Source: Nitrospiraceae bacterium
Lineage (GTDB): Bacteria; Nitrospirota; Nitrospiria; Nitrospirales; Nitrospiraceae
Direction of reading: 5' to 3'
DNA length: 36,130 nt
Assembly (NCBI GenBank): GCA_005799365.1
Contig: SYGV01000043.1
Location: 1-36,130, forward strand
A model generated the notes under the pieces. It worked only from the letters and a program-made list of their open reading frames with translations. It made no database searches and was not told where the DNA came from. Of this stretch, positions 1-6,832 are shown one piece after another (position 1 is the stretch's first letter; the number at the start of each line of letters is the position of its first letter). A program made the position numbers and the translations under genes.

Positions 1-219
1 CCCTCCGCCTGAGGCCCGCGGGGGTGGAAGGGGCGCGATGCAGCGGGCTGGTCCAAAGCTGGTGCTCAGCGGCTGAGGACGAGACAATACTGGGCTAGCG
101 GCCGTTCTAAGCCTGCCGGTGGGCGTGGGCGGTTGCGAAACTTAAACGATCGGCTACACACGTAGATCTGTTGCGCTGACGGTCTTCGGACGCGGGTTCA
201 ATTCCCGCCACCTCCACCA
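1..219 (+). ncRNA. ssrA: tmRNA (ssrA), 3' part; 5' end lies before the window
   Basis: The right end is the tRNA-like end of a transfer-messenger RNA. A T-arm is visible (GCGGG 192-196, loop TTCAATT, CCCGC 204-208), followed by the 3' acceptor strand 209-215, discriminator A216 and encoded CCA 217-219. Just before it is the characteristic tmRNA segment GAAACTTAAACGATCGGC and a TACACACGTAGA element, with no anticodon arm. Further left, GCCCGC at 14-19 can pair with GCGGGC at 43-48, as expected for one of the pseudoknot regions. The 5' acceptor strand (predicted GGAGGTG) and most of the tag reading frame are outside the window. tmRNA rescues stalled ribosomes with SmpB. The identity of the 3' end is clear; the internal folding is inferred. 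Confidence 0.88.
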
Positions 220-323
220 AACCTCCTTCCTTGGCGCGACCGAAAATGCCTGGTTTATTTACCGCTGGGCAATGGCGCGCCAGCCGTACCAACGGGCCAT
301 GACGTTCCCGGCCCATGGAAAGG

Positions 324-380
324 TGTCGCGTGGCGCGACATATTTATCGGTTGATCGAGTCTGAGGCGTCGGAGAGACTC
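324..380 (+). other. Two consecutive hairpins between tmRNA and the BON gene
   Basis: TGTCGCG (324-330) and CGCGACA (334-340) form a perfect 7-bp stem with a 3-nt loop. GAGTCT (357-362) and AGACTC (375-380) form a second stem. Both lie directly before the terminator at 385-424. They could be part of a short transcript or of the tmRNA 3' trailer. No known RNA family is recognised. Confidence 0.4.
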
Positions 381-384
381 CTCC

Positions 385-424
385 AAGCCCCCGGCTTCCA
401 ATGGCGCGGGGGCTTTCTTTTTTT
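385..424 (+). terminator. Rho-independent terminator
   Basis: AAGCCCCCG (385-393) pairs perfectly with CGGGGGCTT (407-415), and the stem is followed by a T-rich tract to 424. It would end transcription coming from tmRNA or from a small RNA upstream. It sits only 24 nt before the BON lipoprotein start, so that gene's promoter must overlap it, or read-through is used. Confidence 0.85.
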
Positions 425-447
425 CCTTCCTCCTCCTATGCTTCCTC

Positions 448-1167
448 ATGGCCTCCAACCTTCGCCCGGTCCTTCTTGTGGCCGCCGTTCTCCTGGCCGG
501 CTGCAGCTTCATCATGCCCAACCCCTACACCGCACCGTTTTCGGTCGCGTCTACGGCGACAGAAATGGCCGTGGACGAACGGACGTTGGAGGAAATGGGC
601 GACGACCTCAAGGTGAAGAGCGCCATCCTGCTGGCTCTGGCCGGCGAAGGGAAAGACCTGTTCATGGCGGTGAGCGTGGACGTGTACCAGGGCGACGTCC
701 TGATGACGGGGGCGGTGAAGACGGCGGGGGACGATCAGAAAGCCGAAGCGTTGGTGAAGAAGGTCGAGGGGGTCAGCCGGGTCTACAACGAGCTGCACAT
801 CACGGAAGATTTCGGCATGCGCGAGTCGGTGCGGGACACGGGCATCGAGCTCAAGGTGAAGTTCGCGGTCATGTCCGGGGCCGGCTTCCGCTACCCCAAC
901 TACCGCTGGCGGGCGACCAACGGGACCGTCTATCTCTTCGGCATCGCGCAGACGGAGGAGGAATACGACGCGGTCTATGACAAAGTCCGCGGCATCACGG
1001 AAGTTGAGCGCCTCATCACCCACATCCGGATCAAGCCCCTCGCGCCTCCTCCGGACAAGCCCAAGGACGAAGCCAAGCCGGCTTCACCGGCCGCTTCGTT
1101 GCTTCAGCCGCAGACAGGGGTCGGAGGACCGGCTATTTCTGGATCCGATCCGGGAAATCCGAAATGA
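448..1167 (+). CDS. BON-domain lipoprotein (OsmY/DolP-like)
   Basis: A 239-residue exported lipoprotein. Residues 1-19 are a lipoprotein signal peptide with lipobox LAGC (Cys19), so the mature protein should be anchored to a membrane facing the periplasm. Two BON-type repeats follow, about residues 52-118 (DLKVKSAILLAL to VYNELHI) and 128-196 (ELKVKFAV to LITHIRI). The tail from about 200 is Pro/Lys rich and probably disordered. BON domains bind phospholipids and are typical of envelope-integrity proteins such as OsmY and DolP; that role here is by family. The gene converges on the GDPD gene and the two coding ends overlap by 35 bp. No strong ribosome site precedes the ATG (TCCTCCTATG context). 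Confidence 0.8.
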   Translation: MASNLRPVLLVAAVLLAGCSFIMPNPYTAPFSVASTATEMAVDERTLEEMGDDLKVKSAILLALAGEGKDLFMAVSVDVYQGDVLMTGAVKTAGDDQKAEALVKKVEGVSRVYNELHITEDFGMRESVRDTGIELKVKFAVMSGAGFRYPNYRWRATNGTVYLFGIAQTEEEYDAVYDKVRGITEVERLITHIRIKPLAPPPDKPKDEAKPASPAASLLQPQTGVGGPAISGSDPGNPK

Positions 1168-1864
1168 TCCCGTCCACCCCGAGGGCCGCGACCCGCTGGA
1201 TGTCGGCCGGGTCGTTGACGGTGAAGGCGAAGATCTGGAGCCCCGCCGAGTTGAGGGCGTCCACGTAGGCCTGGCCGAGCGTGTCGAACGCAATGCCGAC
1301 GTGGGTGGCCTCGGCCTCGAGCGCAAATCCGGCGGGAGTGATCGGCCGGCCGACGAGCAGCGCAAGCGTCTGCGCCTTCGGCTGCAGCCGGCGCAGGTGT
1401 AGCAATTCGTCGTGGAAGAACGACGCAACGATCACGGGGCCTGAAAATCCGCTTCGCTCGAGGGTTTCCAGGGCCGGCTCGACCAAGCCGTGGATCTTCA
1501 ACTCCAGCATCACCCCGACCTTGCCCTCCGCCGCTTTTAACCCTTCCTCGAGTGTCGGGATTGCATGGCCGCCGGGGAGCGTAAGCCGTCGCAGGTCGGC
1601 CAGGCTCAAGTCCGCCACGGCGCCCTTGCCGATCGTGAGGCGATCCACACGGCGATCGTGGAAGATCACCAACTGACGGTCGTTCGTCGCCCGGACGTCC
1701 AGCTCGACGAAATCCACCTTGAGCGTCACGGCCTTCTTGATGGCAGACAGCGTATTTTCCGGCGCATAGCCGGCTGCGCCTCTATGTCCGATTCGGAGCA
1801 TCAGCTTGGTGCCTTTCGTTGGGGTGACGCGGGGCTTTCTTTTGGCGACCGACTCCCCTACCAT
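1133..1864 (-). CDS. Glycerophosphodiester phosphodiesterase family protein
   Basis: The GDPD fold is indicated by GHRGAAGYAPENT (about residues 27-39), which carries the catalytic HRG and the ENT turn, by ELDVRATND with a metal-ligand Glu, by IFHD with the second catalytic His, by MLELK, and by the C-terminal VDGIISDFPD. The family hydrolyses deacylated phospholipids to glycerol-3-phosphate and an alcohol. There is no signal peptide, so this is a cytoplasmic form similar to UgpQ. The longest frame starts at 1864. The ATG at 1801 (MLRIGHRG) lies closer to the domain start and gives a protein of typical length, so it is a serious alternative. The 3' end overlaps the convergent BON lipoprotein gene. 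Confidence 0.88.
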   Translation of the reverse strand: MVGESVAKRKPRVTPTKGTKLMLRIGHRGAAGYAPENTLSAIKKAVTLKVDFVELDVRATNDRQLVIFHDRRVDRLTIGKGAVADLSLADLRRLTLPGGHAIPTLEEGLKAAEGKVGVMLELKIHGLVEPALETLERSGFSGPVIVASFFHDELLHLRRLQPKAQTLALLVGRPITPAGFALEAEATHVGIAFDTLGQAYVDALNSAGLQIFAFTVNDPADIQRVAALGVDGIISDFPDRIQK

Positions 1865-1872
1865 ACCACGTC

Positions 1873-2839
1873 ATGGCGGAGAATAAGCCCAGGAAACCCA
1901 GGCAGGCGGCAACCGCCGGGACCCTCCGACGCCGCAGGAAACCGGCCTGGGTCTCCACCGGACTCGCCGCGACGGAGCTGCAAGCCGCGGCTCCGCCAGG
2001 CGAGGCGGCGGCGTTGCACCGGACGATCGACGATGACGGGGGCCTGGTCCTGGCTGCCCTGCCGATCGAAAAAGTGGCCCCGACCCCCTATTCAGAGAAA
2101 TCTGTCCGACACCCACGTGCGTAAACTCGAAGGGGTGATCGGCAAGCTCGGCCGGTTCCTGGACCCGATCATCGCGGTGCGGGCCAAGGCGGGAGCGGAG
2201 GGCGGTATCGCCTACTGGACGCCCAACGGCCACCACCGGCTCTCGGCCATGAAGACCCTGGGCGCCAAGAGCATCATCGCTATCGTCGCGCCGGAGGCTG
2301 CGGCAGCCTATCAGATTTTGGCGCTGAACACCGAAAAGGCCCACAACCTCCGCGAGAAGGCTTTGGAAGTGATCCGCATGTACAAGGAACTGGCCCGGCT
2401 GGATGACGCGACGGAAGAGACCTACGCGCTGGAGTTCGAGGAACCCTCCTTCATCACGCTGGGCCTCTGTTACGAAGAGCGGCCCCGCTTCAGCGGCGGC
2501 GCCTACCAGCCGGTGCTCAAGCGTGTGGAGACGTTCCTGAAAAACCCCCTGCGGACGGCGCTGGAGATCCGGCAGGAACGGGCCAAGACCCTGCTGGAGC
2601 TGGACGACGCGGTCATCCGGCAAGTCGAGGCCTTGAAGGCCAAGGGCCTGACGAGCCCCTACCTGAAAAGTTTCGTGGTGGCGCGGATCAACCCGGTGCG
2701 GTTCCGGCCGAAAGAGGCGGAGCCCCTGTCGTTCGACGAGGCCCTCGACCGGATGGCCAAGGCTGCAGTCAAGTTCAATCCCGAGAAAATCAAAATGGAC
2801 GATCTGGCCCGCTCCGGTGGTGCCCCGGAAGAGACAGAC
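1873..2839 (+). pseudogene. ParB/RepB-like nuclease-domain protein, frameshifted
   Basis: Two frames together make one ParB-like protein. The first (1873-2092) ends in LPIEKVAPTPY. The second, shifted by one base, continues QRNLSDTHVRKLEGVIGKL, then TPNGHHRLSAMKTLGAKS, which is a ParB N-terminal-domain signature, and a long helical part. The break is at CCCTATTCAGAG (2087-2098): removing one T of TT (2091-2092) restores PTPYQRNLSD. The second frame then has no stop until 3316, so it runs in frame through the next gene. The intended C-terminus is probably near GGAPEE (about 2833). The role is unclear: such stand-alone ParB-domain proteins need not be in chromosome partition. The lesion is either a real frameshift or a read error. 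Confidence 0.75.
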
Positions 2840-2841
2840 CC

Positions 2842-2907
2842 ATGTTCTATGCCCAGCAGCGCGTCGAACAGGAATGGACCGTGGACGCGGGCTCGCGCAG
2901 CCGTTGA
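2842..2907 (+). CDS. Very short frame overlapping the ParB-like 3' end (uncertain)
   Basis: A 21-residue frame (MFYAQQRVEQEWTVDAGSRS, then Arg and stop) begins at the likely end of the ParB-like gene. It could be the beginning of a lost downstream gene or simple chance. There is no clear ribosome site except the GGAAGAGA at 2827-2834. No family is recognised. It is listed because it is the only other candidate in the 130 bp between the ParB-like gene and the dehydratase. Confidence 0.15.
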   Translation: MFYAQQRVEQEWTVDAGSRSR

Positions 2908-2971
2908 CGTTGTGCCGGATCAAGGCGACGGATTAAGATGCGCGCAGCGGAATTGCCAGGAGGAGACCATC

Positions 2972-3316
2972 ATGGGACTTGCCGATAATACATGTGTGCC
3001 CTGCCGGGGCGGTGTGCCGCCGCTGGAGCCGGCCCGGACTCAGGAACTCTTGACGCAACTGGGGCGGGGCTGGTCGCTCAACCAGGCCGGGCACCTGGAG
3101 CGTCTGTACACGTTCAAGGATTTCTCCGAAGCGCTGGCCTTCGTGAACAAGGTGGGGGCGGTGGCCGAGGAAGAGGGGCATCATCCGGACCTGCTGCTGG
3201 CCTGGGGCAAGTGCAAGGTCGAGCTCTGGACCCACAAGATCAACGGGCTGACGGAGAGCGATTTTTACATGGCGGCCAAGGCCGACCGGGCGTTCGAGTC
3301 GGGCAAGACGGCCTGA
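2972..3316 (+). CDS. phhB: 4a-hydroxytetrahydrobiopterin (pterin-4-alpha-carbinolamine) dehydratase
   Basis: A 114-residue protein with the family signature EEEGHHPDLLLAWGKCKVEL followed by WTHKINGLTESDFYMA, carrying the two active-site His of HHP and the THK-x-x-GLT motif. The enzyme dehydrates 4a-hydroxy-tetrahydropterin to the quinonoid dihydropterin, and some homologues moonlight in molybdopterin or folate metabolism. The ATG at 2972 is chosen because AGGAGGA (2958-2964) precedes it at good spacing and because homology begins there. The same frame is open upstream into the ParB-like gene with no stop, so a run-on fusion is formally possible. A hairpin at 3324-3343 separates it from the convergent gene. 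Confidence 0.9.
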   Translation: MGLADNTCVPCRGGVPPLEPARTQELLTQLGRGWSLNQAGHLERLYTFKDFSEALAFVNKVGAVAEEEGHHPDLLLAWGKCKVELWTHKINGLTESDFYMAAKADRAFESGKTA

Positions 3317-3323
3317 GCCATCG

Positions 3324-3343
3324 AACTGCGTTGCAGCGCAGTT
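3324..3343. terminator. Hairpin between convergent genes
   Basis: AACTGCG (3324-3330) and CGCAGTT (3337-3343) form a perfect 7-bp stem with a 6-nt loop between phhB and the convergent CxxC gene, and the stem overlaps the latter's stop codon. There is no T-run on either side, so it is only a weak candidate for a bidirectional terminator. Confidence 0.35.
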
Positions 3344-3674
3344 ACATCGACAGCTTCTCGGCCACGTTGCGCATCTGCACCCCGTGGACGAGCGAGGCCC
3401 CGCCGCGGATCGCGCAGGCCACATGGACCGCTTCCGTCATTTCTTCGACGGTGGAGCCTTTTTCAAGACAGGCTTGCGTATAGGCGTCGATGCAGTAGGG
3501 GCACTGGACCCCGTGGGCGACGCCAAGCGCGATCAAGGCCTTCTCCCGCTCGGTGAGCGCTCCTTCCGCGAACACGGCGGAGTAGTAGCTCATGAACTTG
3601 TCCCACAAGTCTTTGTTCCCCTTGCCCATGTCGGCGAACTTGCCCAAGTCCCTGGGATGATAGTAGGTGTCCAT
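3342..3674 (-). CDS. AhpD-like carboxymuconolactone decarboxylase family protein (arsenosugar-associated type)
   Basis: A 110-residue all-helical CMD-family protein. The redox motif is in VQCPYCIDAYTQACLEKG (CxxC, about residues 58-61), preceded by LTEREKALIALGVAHG, the AhpD-type core, and followed by EAVHVACAIRGGASLVHG. The start MDTYYHPRDLGKFADMGKG resembles the subgroup annotated as arsenosugar-biosynthesis-associated peroxidase-like protein. That assignment rests on recognition. AhpD-type proteins reduce peroxides or partner proteins through the CxxC. No arsM or arsS is visible within this window, so the substrate is unknown. Translation is likely from the ATG at 3674, preceded on the - strand by GGAGAGCGATC. 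Confidence 0.8.
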   Translation of the reverse strand: MDTYYHPRDLGKFADMGKGNKDLWDKFMSYYSAVFAEGALTEREKALIALGVAHGVQCPYCIDAYTQACLEKGSTVEEMTEAVHVACAIRGGASLVHGVQMRNVAEKLSM

Positions 3675-3689
3675 GATCGCTCTCCCAGT

Positions 3690-3768
3690 TGAAAGTTAAG
3701 AATGGAGAATGGAGAGTTTCAGGCAACTCGTCATTCTCAACTCACAACTCTACACTCTTTCGTTAGGC
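3690..3768. repeat. Low-complexity A/T-richer intergenic repeat
   Basis: The heptamer AATGGAG occurs twice in tandem (3701-3707, 3708-3714). A C/A/T-rich stretch with AACTC-type units (ACTCGTCATTCTCAACTC, 3725-3742, then CAACTCTACACTC, 3745-3757) follows and is partly complementary. Its composition is clearly less GC-rich than the flanking genes. It may be a degenerate copy of a dispersed intergenic repeat; one window cannot show this. Confidence 0.35.
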
Positions 3769-4053
3769 TGTCCCCGGTTGATCCGGCTCCGCCTCGGCCA
3801 GGACTTTCGAGAAGCGGTTCCCGACGATGCCGGTCACCTTGGCCATCAGGTCCGAGATCTCTTTCCATTCCTCCGGCTTGAGATCGTGCTTGATCTGAGG
3901 GTGAATGGCCCACTGGGCATTCACCTGTTGTCCGGCGCGGGACACCACGACCTTGAGCAGCTCCGTGTCGCGTCCGGGCGGTTGGCCCGTAGGCCCAGGC
4001 TGGCCAGGCTTGCCGGCCGGCGGCCTTCCTGAGGGGGGACTTTGTGTCGCCAT
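3763..4053 (-). CDS. Small hypothetical protein with Pro/Gly-rich N-terminus
   Basis: A 96-residue protein. Residues 5-27 are Pro/Gly/Gln rich (PPSGRPPAGKPGQPGPTGQP). The rest is a predicted helical part with KHDLKPEEWKEISDLMAKVTG. No signal peptide, membrane segment or known motif is seen. It lies alone on the - strand between the CMD gene and the broken PfpI gene. The coding call rests on an uninterrupted frame and sensible composition, with a possible GAGGCTCAC ribosome site before the ATG. Function unknown. Confidence 0.6.
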   Translation of the reverse strand: MATQSPPSGRPPAGKPGQPGPTGQPPGRDTELLKVVVSRAGQQVNAQWAIHPQIKHDLKPEEWKEISDLMAKVTGIVGNRFSKVLAEAEPDQPGTA

Positions 4054-4104
4054 GTGAGCCTCTTGTGCGGTGAATCAGCGGGCCATCATACAGTATCTGC
4101 AGGC

Positions 4105-4602
4105 TCATCGCACGCCCTGGACGCGCCGACGATTGTGTTCGGGGAACGGATACTCCATGTGACGGGCGGTGGCCCGGCGCCCGTCGAGTAGGCCGGCTTG
4201 CCCCAGCAGCATCGCGCCGGTACAGACCGAGGCGAGGGTCTTCACCTCTGTGCTTCGTTCGGTGATCCAGGCGAGGAGTCATTCGTTGGCGATCTCCTTC
4301 CTCGTTCCCCAGCCCCCCGGCACGACGAGCAGGTCCAGCGTTGGGCAGGTGCCGAAGGTATGGTCGGGGATGACCCGCAAGCCGCCGGTCGCCGTCACAG
4401 GTCCCGGCTCTTCGGCGACCAAGACCGCCTCGAACGGCGACGGTTCCTCGCGGCGGCGCTCTTCATGGAGGCGCGTGACGGAGAAGACTTCGTACGGTCC
4501 GCAGAAGTCCAGGACCTCGACGTCCGGGAAGATCAGGATCCCCACCCGATGCCGTTTCATGCATGGCTCCGCGAATCGCGCAAGGATGAGGCCTCGCCGC
4601 AT
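4105..4602 (-). pseudogene. DJ-1/PfpI (class I amidotransferase-like) protein, nonsense-mutated and 3'-truncated
   Basis: The first part (to 4279) has the PfpI start VGILIFPDVEVLDFCGPYEV and LDLLVVPGGWGTR. An in-frame TGA at 4281-4279 then interrupts it after KEIANE. Beyond the stop the same frame continues as LLAWITERSTEV, then TLASVCTGAMLLGQAGLLDG, which contains the nucleophile-elbow Cys of the family, and ends at a TGA at 4107-4105. So the stop separates the N-terminal half from the catalytic Cys. The expected C-terminal region (about 50-60 residues after the LLDGRRAT segment) is also missing. The family includes chaperones, deglycases and AraC-type regulator domains. The start could be 4602 or 4560 (MKRHRVGILIF). 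It lies 15 bp downstream of the IMPase-family gene on the same strand. Confidence 0.82.
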
Positions 4603-4617
4603 GCGCGCGCCGAGCCA

Positions 4618-5427
4618 TCAGGTTCGGCGCAGAACGTCCAGCATTTCGTCATGGATCAGCCCGTTGCTGGCCACGATGGACGGTTCGTAGATCGAGTAGG
4701 GCGCGCCTTTGAAGTCGGTGACGTGCCCGCCCGACTCGCGCAGAATGACCAGGCCAGCTGCCGTGTCCCAGGGGTGCAGCTTGAGTTCCCAGAAGCCGTC
4801 GAAGCGTCCGGCCGCCACGTAGCACATATCCAGGGCCGCCGTGCCAGTGCGGCGCACGCCTTGCGCCGTGATGGCAAAGCGTGAAAAGTTGTCCAGATTG
4901 TTCTGGGCGCTGACGCGGATGTCGTAGGCGAACCCGGTGACCAGCAACGCCCCATCCAGCCTCGGAGTGTGGGAGACATGCAGCGGGGCGCCGTTCAGGA
5001 AGGCCCCGCTCCCCGCCTCAGCGGTGAAGAGCTCTTGCCGCGTCGGGTCCAGCACGACGCCGAAGATGCAGCGGCCCCGGTATTCCACGCCGATGGACAC
5101 ACAGTAGGCCGGATAGCCGTGGGCGAAGTTGGTCGTGCCATCCAGCGGATCGATCACCCACTGGTATTCCAGGTCACGGCCCGCTTGCGCGCCCCCCTCC
5201 TCCGCCAGAATCCGATGTTCGGGGAAGGTCTTGCGGATCACCTCGATCACGGCCTGCTCCGAGCGCCGGTCCGCGTCCGTGACCAGATTGACCGAGTCTT
5301 TATATTCGACGTGAAACCCGTTGCTGGCCGCGTCAGTTAGGATGGAGCCAGCCACTCTGGCCGCTTCCAGGGCCGTGGCCTTGAGTTGCGCGCGTATGGA
5401 CGGCGAGGGAAGCTCCTGCATCGGCAT
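4618..5427 (-). CDS. suhB: Inositol monophosphatase family protein (SuhB-like)
   Basis: A 269-residue Mg-dependent phosphatase. The three metal and active-site motifs are present: LAEEGG (about residues 74-79), WVIDPLDGTTNFAHG (90-104) with Asp93 and Asp96, and the late HPWDTAAG. SLNLVTD-type NLVTDADR at 47-54 is the substrate loop. The family hydrolyses myo-inositol-1-phosphate or related sugar phosphates; SuhB also acts in rRNA antitermination in enterics. The length is normal. An extended -10 element, TGG-TATGAT (- strand 5442-5434), lies only about 7 nt before the ATG at 5427, so either the mRNA is leaderless or translation starts at the second ATG (5421). The broken PfpI gene follows on the same strand. 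Confidence 0.88.
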   Translation of the reverse strand: MPMQELPSPSIRAQLKATALEAARVAGSILTDAASNGFHVEYKDSVNLVTDADRRSEQAVIEVIRKTFPEHRILAEEGGAQAGRDLEYQWVIDPLDGTTNFAHGYPAYCVSIGVEYRGRCIFGVVLDPTRQELFTAEAGSGAFLNGAPLHVSHTPRLDGALLVTGFAYDIRVSAQNNLDNFSRFAITAQGVRRTGTAALDMCYVAAGRFDGFWELKLHPWDTAAGLVILRESGGHVTDFKGAPYSIYEPSIVASNGLIHDEMLDVLRRT

Positions 5428-5433
5428 GCGCGG

Positions 5434-5442
5434 ATCATACCA
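5434..5442 (-). promoter_or_regulatory. Candidate extended -10 promoter of the IMPase-family gene
   Basis: On the - strand the sequence reads TGGTATGATCC, a TGn extended -10 with hexamer TATGAT (5439-5434). No convincing -35 is seen. The predicted start site falls at or next to the ATG at 5427. Confidence 0.4.
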
Positions 5443-5509
5443 TATTTGCCGCCTTGCTCCGGCGCCAGCGATCCGCTATCTTGCCGGGTAGCGAGCGAGG
5501 CAAGCGACG

Positions 5510-5836
5510 ATGGCCGATGACAAGCAGACCCAAGCGATCCGCGATGAGTTCCGGGGGCACCTGGAACAGTTCTACGCGACACTGAAGCTCGCGCCGCCCT
5601 ACCACAGCGTGGAAAAGGCGATTGCGCACCTGACCGCTTCGCTCAAGGTGATGGCCCCTGATGAACGGGCCCGCCTAGCCTCTGAGCCGGCTTTGAAATG
5701 GGCCCAGTACAAGACCGCCTTCGTCGAATCTGGCTTGAGCCAGAAACACCGGGGCATCATCGCCGGCCTGGCCCGCTCCGCCAAGACCGGCCTCCCAGCC
5801 GAACACCAAGCCTTCCTGGACGCTTATTTGTCCTAA
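5510..5836 (+). CDS. Small hypothetical protein, helical
   Basis: A 108-residue soluble protein with charged, helix-forming composition throughout: DEFRGHLEQFYATLKLAPPY, then SVEKAIAHLTASLKVMAPDE, ALKWAQYKTAFVESGLSQKH and ending EHQAFLDAYLS. No known domain is recognised. It is divergent from the IMPase gene (gap about 80 bp) and converges with the next gene, overlapping it by 4 bp. GCGAGGCAAGC before the ATG is a weak ribosome site. The frame is consistent in codon use with neighbours, so it is probably real; function unknown. Confidence 0.6.
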   Translation: MADDKQTQAIRDEFRGHLEQFYATLKLAPPYHSVEKAIAHLTASLKVMAPDERARLASEPALKWAQYKTAFVESGLSQKHRGIIAGLARSAKTGLPAEHQAFLDAYLS

Positions 5837-6462
5837 TGGCTGTCCTGATGGTCTGACGTCTTCTCGAGCGCGGCCTGCAAGTCCTGGTAGGCCAGGGTCA
5901 GTCGGTGGTTCTCCAGCCGGTAGGCAAAGGCGATCGTGACGAGGCCGAAGGCCAGCACCAACAGGCCGATGCCCAGGATGCCGAGCCCCATCAAAATGCC
6001 CTGGAGCGATGCTAGGCCCCCGTCGGCCAGGTACAGGACGACGAAGGTCAGCGTGCCGGCCCCCACCGTGAAGAACCACAGGGAGGTCAGGATGGCGGAG
6101 CACCAGGGAATCCGCTTGATGCAGGTGACGCGGGAGGTCCGTTCCTCGGGCGCAAGTTCTAACGAGGCCTTCAGGGGCCAGGCGGTCCGGAGTCGGCTGG
6201 GGAGGAAGCCCTGCTGCGAACGTAGGACGATCCGTCGTTCCATCGGGAAGAAATGAGCGAAACCGTTCGGCAGCCTGAGCCGGCCATGTGCGTCAAAGCG
6301 GGCACCGATCTCCGCCAGGGACGGCCAGGGATCCTGGTCCGGCGCCCCAGCAATTCGGCATCCGTAGGCGCCGGCCTGCGCCGACTGGCTGGAGAAGTAG
6401 AACCAGTCCCCGATCACCAGGGCCAGAAACAGCAGTGCGCCGAAGACTCCCGCCAGGACCAT
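5833..6462 (-). CDS. Predicted inner-membrane protein, function unknown
   Basis: A 209-residue protein with an N-terminal hydrophobic segment (about residues 2-20, VFGALLFLALVIGDWFYF), a soluble part of about 100 residues containing LRLPNGFAHFFPMERR, and two further membrane segments (about 121-143, SAILTSLWFFTVGAGTLTFV, and 150-175, LMGLGILGIGLLVLAFGLVT). It ends in a charged cytoplasmic tail. Three transmembrane helices are expected. No family motif is recognised. It converges on the 5510-5836 gene with a 4-bp overlap. Confidence 0.65.
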   Translation of the reverse strand: MVLAGVFGALLFLALVIGDWFYFSSQSAQAGAYGCRIAGAPDQDPWPSLAEIGARFDAHGRLRLPNGFAHFFPMERRIVLRSQQGFLPSRLRTAWPLKASLELAPEERTSRVTCIKRIPWCSAILTSLWFFTVGAGTLTFVVLYLADGGLASLQGILMGLGILGIGLLVLAFGLVTIAFAYRLENHRLTLAYQDLQAALEKTSDHQDSH

Positions 6463-6832
6463 GGCCTCACCTTTCCATCAAGCCGCCAGGTCGCGCACGA
6501 TACCACACCGATCAAGAGATCGGAAGGCGTGGGGTTCGAGGCGCGAGGGGCGGGCGAGATTCTCCGCTGTCCGATCATAGGCTGGCCGCGTGCCGACCGC
6601 GCGTGATGTGCCGCAGGCCTGCGCCTGTGGCGCGATTGACTCTTCTCCATAACTTGGTTAGAGTAACCCCGTTTTCTTGTTCAGGCGGGCCTTATCGTTC
6701 CGTGTTGTGAACTCGGTTTCCCGCCGCGATTACACCCCCGCGCTGTCTCAACTCAAGGCCCTGAGGCCTGTCCCGGCGAGCTTCGTCCGGGAGTCGAGCC
6801 CTGGGACAAGATTAAACGGGGACGGAGGATGC
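6463..6832. other. 370-bp intergenic region between divergent genes
   Basis: No credible gene is seen. The frame of the methyltransferase is open leftward to 6677, but that extension has no family resemblance and lacks a ribosome site. The region holds the promoter candidate at 6636-6664. A GC-rich part at 6530-6600 shows no clear repeat. Confidence 0.5.
6636..6664 (+). promoter_or_regulatory. Candidate sigma70 promoter upstream of the methyltransferase
   Basis: TTGACT (6636-6641), a 17-bp spacer and TAGAGT (6659-6664). This gives a 5' leader of about 160 nt before the ATG at 6833. The match is fair and not tested. Confidence 0.4.

Noticed and set aside
140-219. A tRNA gene ending at 219
   Set aside because: The T-arm and CCA are there, but no anticodon or D arm of a tRNA can be built before it, and the preceding sequence matches the tmRNA 3' region.
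1565-3316. One 583-residue ParB-dehydratase fusion protein
   Set aside because: The first 100 residues are antisense of the GDPD gene and unrelated out-of-frame sequence; the ParB part begins in another frame at 1873 and phhB has its own ribosome site.
4279-4281. TGA as selenocysteine in the PfpI gene
   Set aside because: No SECIS-like hairpin was seen directly after it, the position is not a catalytic Cys of the family, and the gene is also truncated.
6677-6832. N-terminal extension of the methyltransferase to 6677
   Set aside because: No ribosome site, it overlaps the promoter region, and the family similarity begins after 6833.
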